Assembly (NCBI GenBank): GCA_026002995.1
Contig: BPGK01000001.1
Coordinates: 1,860,001-1,924,000, forward strand
DNA: 64,000 bases
Source of the DNA: Gaiellaceae bacterium
Lineage (GTDB): Bacteria > Actinomycetota > Thermoleophilia > Gaiellales > Gaiellaceae
Direction of reading: 5' to 3'
The position numbers were made by a program, and so were the translations under genes. The notes below the pieces were generated by a model. That model made no database searches. It saw only the letters and a program-made list of their open reading frames with translations, and was not told where the DNA came from. This document shows, one piece after another, positions 8,185 through 15,897 of the stretch. Every line of letters begins with the position of its first letter. Position 1 is the first letter of the stretch.

Positions 8185-8191
8185 GATGTCG

Positions 8192-8197
8192 AGCCTA
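8192..8197 (-). promoter_or_regulatory. Putative -10 box of the asp23-fakA-recG operon
   Basis: TAGGCT on the minus strand, 7 bases before GTG 8184. It fits the TAnnnT-N6-10-start pattern seen at about twenty genes in this window and implies a leaderless or nearly leaderless mRNA. Confidence 0.5.
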
Positions 8198-8250
8198 GTC
8201 GACCGGGTCGCGACCCGCCCGAGGTCGCGGGCTCGCGAGCCGCGATCCGC

Positions 8251-8256
8251 TACACT
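8251..8256 (+). promoter_or_regulatory. Putative -10 box of rpmB
   Basis: TACACT, ending 10 bases before the rpmB ATG; a 5' leader of only 3-5 bases would follow. No Shine-Dalgarno sequence is visible in the gap. Confidence 0.5.
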
Positions 8257-8266
8257 CCGCGCCCGC

Positions 8267-8458
8267 ATGTCCAAGGTGTGCGTCATCTGCGGGAAGAAGC
8301 CGAGCTTCGGCCACAGCCGGAGCCACTCGATGGTCGCGACGAAGCGCCGCTTCGACCCGAACCTCCAGCGCGTGCGCGTCCTCCTCGACGGGCGGAAGAC
8401 GCGCGCCTACGTCTGCACGCGCTGCCTCAAGGCCGGCAAGGTCGAGAAGGCCGTGTAG
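8267..8458 (+). CDS. rpmB: 50S ribosomal protein L28
   Basis: A 63-residue ribosomal protein of the large subunit. It shows the L28 pattern CVICGKKPSFGHSRSHS, then RRFDPNLQRVRVLLDG and the C-terminal YVCTRCLKAGKVEKAV. Two CxxC pairs (CVIC and CTRC) mark the zinc-binding form. The ATG at 8267 gives the normal length; an upstream in-frame start at 8159 would add 36 unrelated residues overlapping the divergent gene and is rejected. The location beside asp23-fakA-recG matches the order in many Gram-positive genomes. The stop is only 6 bases from the stop of convergent ribH. Confidence 0.95.
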   Translation: MSKVCVICGKKPSFGHSRSHSMVATKRRFDPNLQRVRVLLDGRKTRAYVCTRCLKAGKVEKAV

Positions 8459-8464
8459 GCCCGC

Positions 8465-9277
8465 TCAGCGGGCCGCCGCCGCGGCGCGCAGCTGCGCGAA
8501 CACGTCGGCCATCTCGAGCGCGCTCCGCACCGCCTCGGCTCCCTTCTCGATCCGCGGCTCGGCCTGCTCGACGCGGTCGAGCGTGAGGACGCCGAACGCG
8601 ACCGGGACGCCGGTCTCGAGGCCCGCGAGCTGGAGCCCGCTCGCTGCCTCGCTCGAGACGTACTCGAAGTGCGGGGTGTCGCCGCGAATGACGCAGCCGA
8701 GGGCGACGATGCACGCGAAGCGCCTCGTCTTCGCGAGCGCGGTGGCGCCGAGCGGCAGCTCGAACGCTCCCGGGACGACCATGATCGTGATCGCGTCCCT
8801 GCGCACGCCGGCGGCCTCGAGCTCGGCCAGCGCACGCTCCAGGAGCCGCGACGTGATCGACCCGTTGAAGCGCGAGACGACAACGCCCACGGAGCGGCGG
8901 CCTCCGCTCGCCTCGCCTTCGAGCACCGCGTAGCCGTCGGGGATCTCGAGCTCGCCGACGGCGTGCTCATGGGAGAGCTCGATCGCCATCGGCGGCGGCT
9001 CCGGCGTGGGCACTTCGTCGCCTGGCGGCTCCTCCGCGGGCGCGAGCTCCTCCGCCGCCGGGGCGGCGACGCTCCCGAGGGGCGGCGACTCCTCGCCGGC
9101 CGGCTCCGCGGCGAGCTCGACGAGCGCGGGGCGCGCCGGCGACGGCGCAGTTCCCCACGCGCCAGCGGCGTCCTCGTCAGCCTCCGACTCCGCCTCGACG
9201 CGCTCCCGCAGCTCGTCGTCGCGAGCGGGCCATCCGGAGAGAACGTCCTCGCTCGTGTCGTCGATGTCTCGCGTCAC
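8465..9277 (-). CDS. ribH: 6,7-dimethyl-8-ribityllumazine synthase with acidic N-terminal extension
   Basis: Condenses 5-amino-6-ribitylaminouracil with dihydroxybutanone phosphate, the penultimate step of riboflavin synthesis. The enzyme core is the last ~155 residues: [17 protein letters not shown], the substrate loop [34 protein letters not shown] with the catalytic His, and FGVLTLD. In front of it are 96 extra residues, dominated by Glu, Ala, Pro and Asp, without recognisable fold. GTG 9277 overlaps the ribBA stop by 4 bases (GTGA), the coupling style used throughout this operon, so the extension is probably translated. An internal ATG at 8989 would give a standard 174-residue protein and could be a second start. 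Confidence 0.88.
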   Translation of the reverse strand: MTRDIDDTSEDVLSGWPARDDELRERVEAESEADEDAAGAWGTAPSPARPALVELAAEPAGEESPPLGSVAAPAAEELAPAEEPPGDEVPTPEPPPMAIELSHEHAVGELEIPDGYAVLEGEASGGRRSVGVVVSRFNGSITSRLLERALAELEAAGVRRDAITIMVVPGAFELPLGATALAKTRRFACIVALGCVIRGDTPHFEYVSSEAASGLQLAGLETGVPVAFGVLTLDRVEQAEPRIEKGAEAVRSALEMADVFAQLRAAAAAR

Positions 9278-10584
9278 CTCTCGTCCTCCTGCGCGTCGTC
9301 GGCCTCGAGCCGCGTGCCCTGGTGGTGCAGCCGGGAGATCGTATGCCCGAGCTTCTCCCGCTTCGCGGCGAGGTACCGGGCGTTTTCGGGGTGCGGCTCC
9401 ACCTCGATCGGCACCTGCTCGACGACGGTGAGCCCGTACCCGTCGAGCCCGGTGAGCTTGCGGGGGTTGTTCGTCAAGATGCGGATCGTCGTCAGGCCGA
9501 GGTCGGCGAGGATCTGGTTGCCGATCCCCCACTCTCTGGCGTCCGCCGGGAACCCGAGCTCGAGGTTCGCCTCGACCGTGTCCAGGCCCGCCTCCTGGAG
9601 CTCGTACGCCTTGAGCTTGTTGAGCAGGCCGATCCCGCGGCCCTCCTGAGCCATGTACAGGAGCACCCCGCGCCCCTCGGCCTCGATCTGGGCGAGCGCC
9701 TGCTCGAGCTGCTCACCACAGTCGCAGCGCAGCGAGTGAAAGACGTCCCCGGTGAGACACTCCGAATGCACCCGGACGAGCACGTTCTCGGCGCCCGCGA
9801 CATCGCCCTTGACGAGTGCGACGTGCTGCTTGTCCGTGAGGAGCTCCCGGTAGGCCACAGCCTGGAACTCGCCGTACTCGGTCGGCAGGCGCACGGAGAC
9901 GACGCGCTCGACGAGCTTCTCACGCCGCCGCCGGTACTCGATGAGGTCGGCGACGGTGACCATCTTGAGCCCGTGCTCGGCGCAGAAGCGCGCGAGGTCG
10001 GGGACCCGCGCCATCGTCCCGTCGGCGTTCATGATCTCGCAGACGACGCCGGCCGGGTTGAGCCCGGCGAGCCGCGCGAGATCGACCGCGGCCTCGGTCT
10101 GGCCTGCCCGCTGGAGCACCCCACCCGGCCGCGCGCGGAGCGGGAAGACATGGCCGGGCTGGACGAGATCGTGCGGGGTCGAGCCGGGGTCGATCGCGAC
10201 CTGGATCGTGCGCGCGCGGTCCGCCGCGGAGATGCCCGTGGAGACGCCCTCGCGCGCCTCGATGGAGACGGTGAACGCCGTCCCGAGCGGCGTCTCGTTG
10301 CGCTCGGTCATCGGCCGCAGGCCGAGCTCGTCGCAGCGTTCGGGGGTGAGACAGAGGCAGATGAGGCCACGAGCGTGCGTCGCCATGAAGTTGATCGCCT
10401 CCGGCGTGACGAACTGGGCGGCGATGGTGAGGTCGCCCTCGTTCTCGCGGTCGGCGTCGTCCACGACGACGACGAACCGCCCGGAGCGGATGTCCTCGAT
10501 CGCCTCCTCGATCGTGGCGAAGGGCGACGAGGTCGTGCTGGTCTCGATGTCCACGGTCACGGGCGGATCGTAGCCCTCAGCCAC
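9274..10584 (-). CDS. ribBA: Bifunctional DHBP synthase / GTP cyclohydrolase II
   Basis: Fusion of two riboflavin enzymes in 436 residues. The N-terminal RibB half (3,4-dihydroxy-2-butanone 4-phosphate synthase) has [15 protein letters not shown], the THARGLICL loop and the [13 protein letters not shown] motif with its catalytic His. The C-terminal RibA half (GTP cyclohydrolase II) has the zinc cysteines in [32 protein letters not shown] and the TNNPRK loop. Both active sites look complete. GTG 10584 overlaps the ribE end by 8 bases and has GGGAG upstream; GTG 10560 is a shorter alternative. The C-terminal half ends with a 15-residue acidic tail. Confidence 0.94.
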   Translation of the reverse strand: MAEGYDPPVTVDIETSTTSSPFATIEEAIEDIRSGRFVVVVDDADRENEGDLTIAAQFVTPEAINFMATHARGLICLCLTPERCDELGLRPMTERNETPLGTAFTVSIEAREGVSTGISAADRARTIQVAIDPGSTPHDLVQPGHVFPLRARPGGVLQRAGQTEAAVDLARLAGLNPAGVVCEIMNADGTMARVPDLARFCAEHGLKMVTVADLIEYRRRREKLVERVVSVRLPTEYGEFQAVAYRELLTDKQHVALVKGDVAGAENVLVRVHSECLTGDVFHSLRCDCGEQLEQALAQIEAEGRGVLLYMAQEGRGIGLLNKLKAYELQEAGLDTVEANLELGFPADAREWGIGNQILADLGLTTIRILTNNPRKLTGLDGYGLTVVEQVPIEVEPHPENARYLAAKREKLGHTISRLHHQGTRLEADDAQEDER

Positions 10585-11173
10585 CCCGGCTCCCGAGGAG
10601 GCGCTCGACATACTTCGCGAGGACGTCCGCTTCGAGGTTGACATCGCGCCCCGGCGCGAGCGACGAGAGCGTCGTCGCCTCCAGCGTATGCGGGACGAGC
10701 GCGACCTCGACTCCGTCGTCCTGGAGACGCGCGATCGTGAGCGACACGCCGTCGATCGCGATCGAGCCCTTCTCTACGCAGTAGCGCCGCAGGCCCTCGG
10801 GAACCTCGACGCGGATCCGCAGCCCCTCGCCCTCCTGCTCGACCGCCGCCACGCGGCCGACCGCGTCGACGTGCCCCTGGACGATGTGGCCGCCGAGCGG
10901 ATCGCCCGCGCGCAGCGCGGGCTCGACGTTCACTTCGGCTCCCGGCGCGAGCCCGCCGAGGGTCGTGCGCGCGAGCGTCTCCGGAACGGCGCGAAAGGCG
11001 ATCCGTTCGTCGTCGACCGACTCCACGGTGAGGCAGCAGCCGTTGATCGAGACCGAGTCGCCGACGGCGACGAACGCGGCCGTCTCCGGCGCCTCCACCT
11101 CGAGCGCGAGGCCGCCCCCGTCTTCCCGGGCGTCCGCGACGCGCCCGATCTCCCGCACGATCCCCGTGAACAC
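10577..11173 (-). CDS. ribE: Riboflavin synthase alpha chain
   Basis: Dismutates two 6,7-dimethyl-8-ribityllumazine molecules to riboflavin. The 198-residue protein has the two repeated lumazine-binding barrels: the N-terminal one begins FTGIVREIG with SINGCCLTV, the second has [13 protein letters not shown] and [11 protein letters not shown] with [10 protein letters not shown]. Length is typical. The GTG start directly precedes FTGIV, the family's usual second residue onward, 19 bases after the ribD stop. No clear ribosome-binding site is visible. Confidence 0.94.
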   Translation of the reverse strand: MFTGIVREIGRVADAREDGGGLALEVEAPETAAFVAVGDSVSINGCCLTVESVDDERIAFRAVPETLARTTLGGLAPGAEVNVEPALRAGDPLGGHIVQGHVDAVGRVAAVEQEGEGLRIRVEVPEGLRRYCVEKGSIAIDGVSLTIARLQDDGVEVALVPHTLEATTLSSLAPGRDVNLEADVLAKYVERLLGSRGG

Positions 11174-11192
11174 GGAGCGAACGGTACTCGTC

Positions 11193-12155
11193 TCAGGGCT
11201 CGTGAACGTAGGCCTGGAGGAGGACATCCTCCCCCACCCGCCGCGCCTGGAGTCGGCGGAGCTCGACCGGATCGGGAAGCCCGGCCAGCATCCCCGGCCC
11301 CGCTCCCGAGAGCGTCGGCGCGACGAACGCGAGGATCTTGTCCACGAGCCCGCGCTCGAGGAAGGCGGCGGCAAGCGTGGGCCCCCCTTCGAGCAGGAGC
11401 GACTGGACGCCCTCCGCCGCGAGCTCGGCCAATTCGTCCTCGAGCGGTCCCGAGCGCAACTCGAGCTCGGAGCCCTCGGGGAGCGGACCGCGTCCGAAGG
11501 CGAGCCGGCGCGGCTGGCCGCGCGGCGTCGGCACGTCGCGCGCGTCGAGGCGCGGGGCATCCCAACGAACCGTCCCCATGCCCACCGCGACGGCGTCGGA
11601 GGCCGCGCGCAGGACGTGGACGAGTCGGCGAGACTCCTCGCCCGACACCCACCGCCGGCCGGGGACGGAGACGCGGCCGTCGAGCGAGACCGCGACCTTG
11701 TACGTGACGAACGGACGACCGCGCGCCACCCACGTCCGCCACTCCTCGATCTGCTGGCGACAGCGAAACGCGAGCTCGCCCGTCGCCTCCTCCGCCTCGA
11801 TGCCGGCGGAGCGGAGCCGCTCGAGACCCCCGCCGACGACCTTCGGGTTCGGATCGCGCTGCCCCGCCACGACCCGCGCGACGCCGGCGGCGATCAGCGC
11901 GTCCGTGCAGGGAGGCGTGTCCCCGTGGTGCGCGCACGGCTCGAGCGTGACGTAGACGGTCGCGCCCCGCGCGCGCTCGCCGGCCGCGGCGAGCGCGATC
12001 GTCTCCGCATGCTCGTCGCCCTTGCGCCGATGCCAGCCCTCGCCGACGACCTCCCCGCCGGCGACGACGACCGCGCCGACGATCGGGTTCGGGTGCGTCG
12101 ATCCCCTCCCGCGCTCGGCGAGCTCGAGCGCCCGCTCCAGGAAGGTCTCGTCCAC
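11193..12155 (-). CDS. ribD: Bifunctional pyrimidine deaminase/reductase RibD
   Basis: Deaminates and then reduces the pyrimidine intermediate of riboflavin synthesis. Residues 1-145 are the zinc deaminase: STHPNPIVGAVVV, the catalytic GDEHAETIAL and the zinc cysteines in EPCAHHGDTPPC. The remainder is the NADPH-dependent reductase: RPFVTYKVAVSLDGRV, DAVAVGMGTVRWDAP (a variant of the usual G.GTV..D.P), and LLLEGGPTLAAAFL. At 320 residues it is slightly shorter than E. coli RibD. GTG 12155 lies 10 bases after rsmB with AGGA nearby. No FMN riboswitch could fit in that gap. Confidence 0.94.
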   Translation of the reverse strand: MDETFLERALELAERGRGSTHPNPIVGAVVVAGGEVVGEGWHRRKGDEHAETIALAAAGERARGATVYVTLEPCAHHGDTPPCTDALIAAGVARVVAGQRDPNPKVVGGGLERLRSAGIEAEEATGELAFRCRQQIEEWRTWVARGRPFVTYKVAVSLDGRVSVPGRRWVSGEESRRLVHVLRAASDAVAVGMGTVRWDAPRLDARDVPTPRGQPRRLAFGRGPLPEGSELELRSGPLEDELAELAAEGVQSLLLEGGPTLAAAFLERGLVDKILAFVAPTLSGAGPGMLAGLPDPVELRRLQARRVGEDVLLQAYVHEP

Positions 12156-12165
12156 GGGGCCGATC

Positions 12166-13416
12166 CTACGGCTCGGGAGCGCGCAGCCGCGCGACGAAGA
12201 AGCCGGCCGTGCCGTGAACGTGGGGAAGCGTCTGGAGGAACTCCGGACGCCGCCGATGTCGGAACCGCGGCCACTCGTCACCGAGCGACTCGTCCACCTC
12301 GAGCCCCGATGCAGCCACGACCGCCTCGCCCTCGTCGGCGTTCACGGTGCAGACGGAGTAGACGATCGTCCCGCCCGGCCGTACCCGCTCGGCGGCGGCG
12401 CGCAGGAGCTCGAGCTGGAGCTCGGGGAGGGGCTCTGCGCGCCAACGCAGATCCGGGCGCTGGTTCAGGACGCCGAGGCCGGAGCAGGGCGCATCGACGA
12501 GAGCGCGATCGAAGCCCGTGAGCGCCGGGGGCAGCGAGCGCCCGTCCGCCACCACGACCCTCACGTTCTCGGCGCCGAGCCGCCGCGCGGTCTCCTCGAG
12601 CTCGCGGGCGCGCGCCTCGTTCACCTCGACGGCGACCACATCCCCCGCCAGCATCGTCGCCTTCCCCCCAGGAGCGGCGCAGAGGTCGAGCACACGCTCC
12701 CCCTCGCGGGACCCGACCACGAGCCCGACGAGCTGCGACGCCCGGCTCTGGGGCCAGATCCGGCCCTCGGCGAGCGCCGCCTCGTCGAGCCGATCGACGT
12801 GCCAGGCTCCCGGGATCTCCGGATCCGGCCGGCCGTCGATCTCGCCGCGCACGAGCCGGACGGTCGTCTCCGCGGGCTCGTTCTGCGCCCGCATGAGCGC
12901 ACGGGCCTCCTCGGGCCCGAGGTCCCGCCACCACACGTCCGCCACCCAGTCGGGGTACGAGTGGCGCAGCGCCGCCTCATGCGGCCGCTCCTCGGGCAGG
13001 GCGTCGATGAGCGGCCGGATGCCGTCGGCTAGGCGCCGTAGGACGGCGTTCGTGAATGGGACGGCGCGCTCCCGTCGCGCGCGACGCACGAGCTCCACCG
13101 ACTCGTTCACCGCCGCATAGCGCGGCACGCCCTCCACGAACCCGAGCTGGTACGCGCTGAGGCGGAGCGCCGCGCGCACCGGCGGGTCGAGCCGGTCGAC
13201 CCTCCTGCGCCCGAGCGCCTCGATGGCGTGGTCGAGCGTCCGACGCCGTTGCACGGCACCGTAGGCGAGACGCTGCGCGAGCGCGCGGTCGCGCTCGTCG
13301 AGGCCCGCCGCCGCGCTCCGGAACGCCCGATCCGCATACGCGCCGTCCTCGAAGACGCGGAGCAGCACCTCGAAGGCGGCTGCGCGTGCGGGGCTTACCG
13401 AAGCCCGCGAAGCCAC
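12166..13416 (-). CDS. rsmB: 16S rRNA (cytosine967-C5)-methyltransferase
   Basis: Methylates C967 of 16S rRNA. The 416-residue protein has an N-terminal NusB-like RNA-binding domain (residues ~1-125, from RAAAFEVLLRVFEDGAYADRA to AVNESVELVRRARRER) and a C-terminal SAM-dependent domain with VLDLCAAPGGKATML, VDAPCSGLGVLNQRPD (catalytic-loop Cys) and IVYSVCTVNADEGEA (second Cys). Both cysteines of the m5C mechanism are present. GTG 13416 gives a 22-base overlap with fmt and has GGAG eight bases upstream. fmt-rsmB neighbourhoods are widespread. Confidence 0.93.
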   Translation of the reverse strand: MASRASVSPARAAAFEVLLRVFEDGAYADRAFRSAAAGLDERDRALAQRLAYGAVQRRRTLDHAIEALGRRRVDRLDPPVRAALRLSAYQLGFVEGVPRYAAVNESVELVRRARRERAVPFTNAVLRRLADGIRPLIDALPEERPHEAALRHSYPDWVADVWWRDLGPEEARALMRAQNEPAETTVRLVRGEIDGRPDPEIPGAWHVDRLDEAALAEGRIWPQSRASQLVGLVVGSREGERVLDLCAAPGGKATMLAGDVVAVEVNEARARELEETARRLGAENVRVVVADGRSLPPALTGFDRALVDAPCSGLGVLNQRPDLRWRAEPLPELQLELLRAAAERVRPGGTIVYSVCTVNADEGEAVVAASGLEVDESLGDEWPRFRHRRRPEFLQTLPHVHGTAGFFVARLRAPEP

Positions 13417-14195
13417 GCTGCGAACTCCATGCGGCGTCCGCCCTCGGGCTGGACCTCGAGCGGCTCGAACGAGCCGTCCTCCGCAACACGGGCGCGCCAG
13501 ACGATGACGCGCCGACCGTGCAGCGTCGCCCGCGCGCCGATGTGCGGCGAGAGCGCGCGGACGCGGGCGACGAGCTCCGAGGCGGGAAGCGAGAGGTCGA
13601 GCTCCCGGTCGCTGGGGCGGATCTTCTCGGCGTACGTGACGCCCTCGGCCGGCTGGGGGACGAACGTCGGCGCGGGAAGCGCCTCCTCGAGCAGCTCGAC
13701 CGCGAGCGGCGCGGCCTTCGCATACACGGCACCGGCGTCGTCGTCGGGCTCGATCGGAAACGCCCGCTGGGCGGCGATCGGCCCGGCGTCGAGCTCCTCG
13801 ACGAGCCGGATGATCGTCACCCCCGTCTCCGTGTCTCCGGCCATGATCGCGCGCTCCACGGGCGCCGCTCCCCGCCAGCGGGGGAGGAGTGAGGGATGGA
13901 CGTTGAGCCAGAGCCGCTCCTCGAGCACCGGCCCGGGAACGATGACCCCGTACGCGACCGCGACGACGACGTCGGCGCCGAGCGGAAGGCCGGGCTCTAG
14001 CCGCTCCGGCTGGAGGACGGGGATCCCGAGCCGATCGGCGACCTCCTTCGCCGGCGGCGGCGCGAGCGTGCGCCCCCGCCCGGCCCGTGCGTCGGGGCGG
14101 GTCAGGAGCGCGCTGATCTCGTGTCGCTCGGCCAGACGCTCGAGGACGTCCGCGCCGAAGGACGCGGTTGCCGCGACCGCGATCGGCGCGCTCAC
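13395..14195 (-). CDS. fmt: Methionyl-tRNA formyltransferase (short form)
   Basis: Formylates initiator Met-tRNA using 10-formyl-tetrahydrofolate. The N-terminal catalytic domain is complete, with NVHPSLLPRWRGAAPVERAI (catalytic Asn and His plus the SLLP..RG..P signature) and VEELDAGPI (catalytic Asp). At 266 residues it is about 50 shorter than E. coli Fmt. The loss is inside the C-terminal tRNA-binding barrel, where the text runs almost directly from VIVWRARVAEDG to EPLEVQPEGGRRM. The GTG start overlaps the def stop by 4 bases (GTGA). Confidence 0.92.
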   Translation of the reverse strand: MSAPIAVAATASFGADVLERLAERHEISALLTRPDARAGRGRTLAPPPAKEVADRLGIPVLQPERLEPGLPLGADVVVAVAYGVIVPGPVLEERLWLNVHPSLLPRWRGAAPVERAIMAGDTETGVTIIRLVEELDAGPIAAQRAFPIEPDDDAGAVYAKAAPLAVELLEEALPAPTFVPQPAEGVTYAEKIRPSDRELDLSLPASELVARVRALSPHIGARATLHGRRVIVWRARVAEDGSFEPLEVQPEGGRRMEFAAWLRGLR

Positions 14196-14791
14196 CGAGC
14201 GCCGAGGACGGGCTGTGGCCGGAGCCGGGCGAGCGCGGCGCGGCGCGACTCGGGGTCGGTACGGTCGAGGATGAGGACCCCGTCGAGGTGGTCGAGTTCG
14301 TGCTGGACGATACGCGCCTCCGGGAGCGAGAGCTCGAACGAGATGGGCTCTCCACGGACGTCGACACCCTCGATCGTGACCGAGGTGACGCGCTCCACCG
14401 GGACGAGGACGTCCTGGATCGAAAGGCAGCCCTCCTCGTCGACCTCGGTCTCTCGCCCCTGGGAGGTGATGACGGGGTTCACGAGCACCCGATCCTCCCC
14501 CTGGTCGACGAACACGAACAGCCGTCGGAGGACGCCTACTTGCGTGGCAGCGAGACCGACCCCCTGCGCCTCGTGCATCAGGGTCGTCATCCGCTCCGCG
14601 AGCCGGGCGAGGTCCTCGTCGAAGACCTCGACCGGTCTCGCCTTCATGCGCAAGACGGGATCCCCGTACTGACGGATCCGCGCCAATGCGAGGAGACGGC
14701 GCGCGCGGCGCTCGAGCTCCACGCCCTCGTCCGCGTCGAGCTCGTCGCCCTCCAGGCGCTCCTCGTGGTCGTGGTCTGCGTGGTCGTGCAT
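14192..14791 (-). CDS. def: Peptide deformylase with His/Asp-rich N-terminus
   Basis: Removes the formyl group from new proteins. All three family motifs are present: GVGLAATQVG, EEGCLSI (metal-binding Cys) and QHELDHLDG (HExxH metal site). The 199-residue protein carries about 35 extra residues at the front that begin MHDHADHDHEERLEGDELD, a cluster of His, Asp and Glu that could bind metal. TAGACT (14801-14806) lies 9 bases before the ATG, supporting this long start. It is the first gene of the def-fmt-rsmB-ribD-ribE-ribBA-ribH series. Confidence 0.93.
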   Translation of the reverse strand: MHDHADHDHEERLEGDELDADEGVELERRARRLLALARIRQYGDPVLRMKARPVEVFDEDLARLAERMTTLMHEAQGVGLAATQVGVLRRLFVFVDQGEDRVLVNPVITSQGRETEVDEEGCLSIQDVLVPVERVTSVTIEGVDVRGEPISFELSLPEARIVQHELDHLDGVLILDRTDPESRRAALARLRPQPVLGAR

Positions 14792-14800
14792 CGCGCGGCG

Positions 14801-14806
14801 AGTCTA
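14801..14806 (-). promoter_or_regulatory. Putative -10 box of the def-to-ribH operon
   Basis: TAGACT on the minus strand, 9 bases before the def ATG. All downstream genes overlap or nearly touch, so this may be the main promoter for translation-initiation and riboflavin genes together. Confidence 0.5.
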
Positions 14807-14831
14807 GCCCGCCGCGCCCTGCACGTCAGGC

Positions 14832-15434
14832 TCAGCCCGAGAGACCGGTTGCTTGTCGCTGCAACTCCCGCCCGTCCGCATCGAGTGCGACGACCGCCGT
14901 CGGCACGGTCCCCAATCGGAGATCGGATCCTCGAGCCCTGAAGCCGAAGACCGCGAGATCGCGAAAGCCTCCTCTCGCGCGTGTCAGGGACACGACACGC
15001 CGTGACCCGTCGCTCATCTCGATCGCGACGCGCACCACACGACGCGAAGCCAAGCCCACGATCCGCGCATCGCTGATGTCGCGCGTCGTCGGGCCGCCAT
15101 CGAACGACAACGAGACGAACATCTCCGCCCCGCCGAGTGGATCGGACTCCAGGTTGCAGCCTCCCTGCCGGGTCAGCGACCCCGCAGACGGCGCATCCCA
15201 CAGGCAGACGTACCCGTCCGCTCTCTGGAGGAAGATCGCCCTGCGCGGAAGACCTCCCCCAGACGGGACATCGGCGACATACTCCATCGGAGCTTTCGCA
15301 AGCACGCGATGGAGCTCGTCGACGCTCTTCCCCCCGGGCGGCAGGTTGGCTCCGACGATGCCTCCAGCCAGGACACCGGTCGCCGCGCCCACTGCGGCGA
15401 GGACGACCACACTCCGTTTCCTCTGGGCGTGCAT
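14832..15434 (-). CDS. Membrane-anchored or secreted protein of unknown function
   Basis: A 200-residue protein with a basic start (MHAQRKRS) and one hydrophobic segment (residues ~9-29, VVVLAAVGAATGVLAGGIVG), so it is exported and perhaps stays anchored. The remainder looks like a compact beta-rich domain with GYVCLWDAPSAGS and GGCNLESDPLGG (two Cys) and ends with a strand series (VVALDADGREL). No family was recognised. The start is secure: AGGAGG lies just before the ATG. The gene follows the next entry by 10 bases, so the two are probably one operon of exported proteins. Confidence 0.75.
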   Translation of the reverse strand: MHAQRKRSVVVLAAVGAATGVLAGGIVGANLPPGGKSVDELHRVLAKAPMEYVADVPSGGGLPRRAIFLQRADGYVCLWDAPSAGSLTRQGGCNLESDPLGGAEMFVSLSFDGGPTTRDISDARIVGLASRRVVRVAIEMSDGSRRVVSLTRARGGFRDLAVFGFRARGSDLRLGTVPTAVVALDADGRELQRQATGLSG

Positions 15435-15444
15435 CACTGACCTC

Positions 15445-15786
15445 CTAGCTGTAGACGTGGCAACTCCCGTAGAACCCCCAGCTGTTGGCGACGCAGTGCG
15501 CCTTCTTGACCTGCGAGCTGAACCACCAGGTCGAGGTGAAGAAGCCGGTAGACCTCGTCGTGAAGTGCCACGAATACGAGACGTTGTCGATGAACGTGAC
15601 CGTCGTCCATGCGTTCGAGCTCTGCTTCCAGAACGTGTTCCGGACCCAGTTCGGGCTGAACGAGCTTCCGGCGCCCTGACCTGCCTGCCAGTACACCGGC
15701 TGCTGGTAGATGAAGGCCCCGGCCGAAGCGCTCGACGCGAAGGCGAGCATGAACGCGAGCGCAACGGTCGTGATCGTGCGTCTCAT
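15445..15786 (-). CDS. Small secreted aromatic-rich protein
   Basis: A 113-residue protein with a classical signal peptide: MRRTIT, a hydrophobic core VALAFMLAFASSASA and a likely AxA cleavage near residue 22. The mature ~90 residues are unusually rich in Trp, Tyr, Phe, Ser and Thr, with a TSTWWFSS segment and two Cys close to the end (HCVANSWGFYGSCHVYS) that could form a disulfide. The base composition is visibly less GC-rich than the surroundings. A strong GGAGG ribosome-binding site precedes the ATG. No known family was recognised; an extracellular structural or antagonistic role cannot be told apart. Confidence 0.75.
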   Translation of the reverse strand: MRRTITTVALAFMLAFASSASAGAFIYQQPVYWQAGQGAGSSFSPNWVRNTFWKQSSNAWTTVTFIDNVSYSWHFTTRSTGFFTSTWWFSSQVKKAHCVANSWGFYGSCHVYS

Positions 15787-15897
15787 GGACGTCCTCCCTC
15801 CTGCGGGCGGCTCGATGACCCGACGAGCCCGGTGTAGCCGACCTCGGAGCGCTCCACAAGTGGCCGCTCCGGCCAGTGGCCGAACGGGGCTTGTCCG

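Noticed and set aside
11174-12165. FMN riboswitch before ribD or ribE
   Set aside because: The gaps are 10 and 19 bases and hold none of the conserved FMN aptamer segments.
15445-15786. Lactococcin 972-type bacteriocin identity for the small secreted protein
   Set aside because: Size and secretion fit, but the family's conserved Tyr/His/Ser block is not evident and no transporter genes follow.
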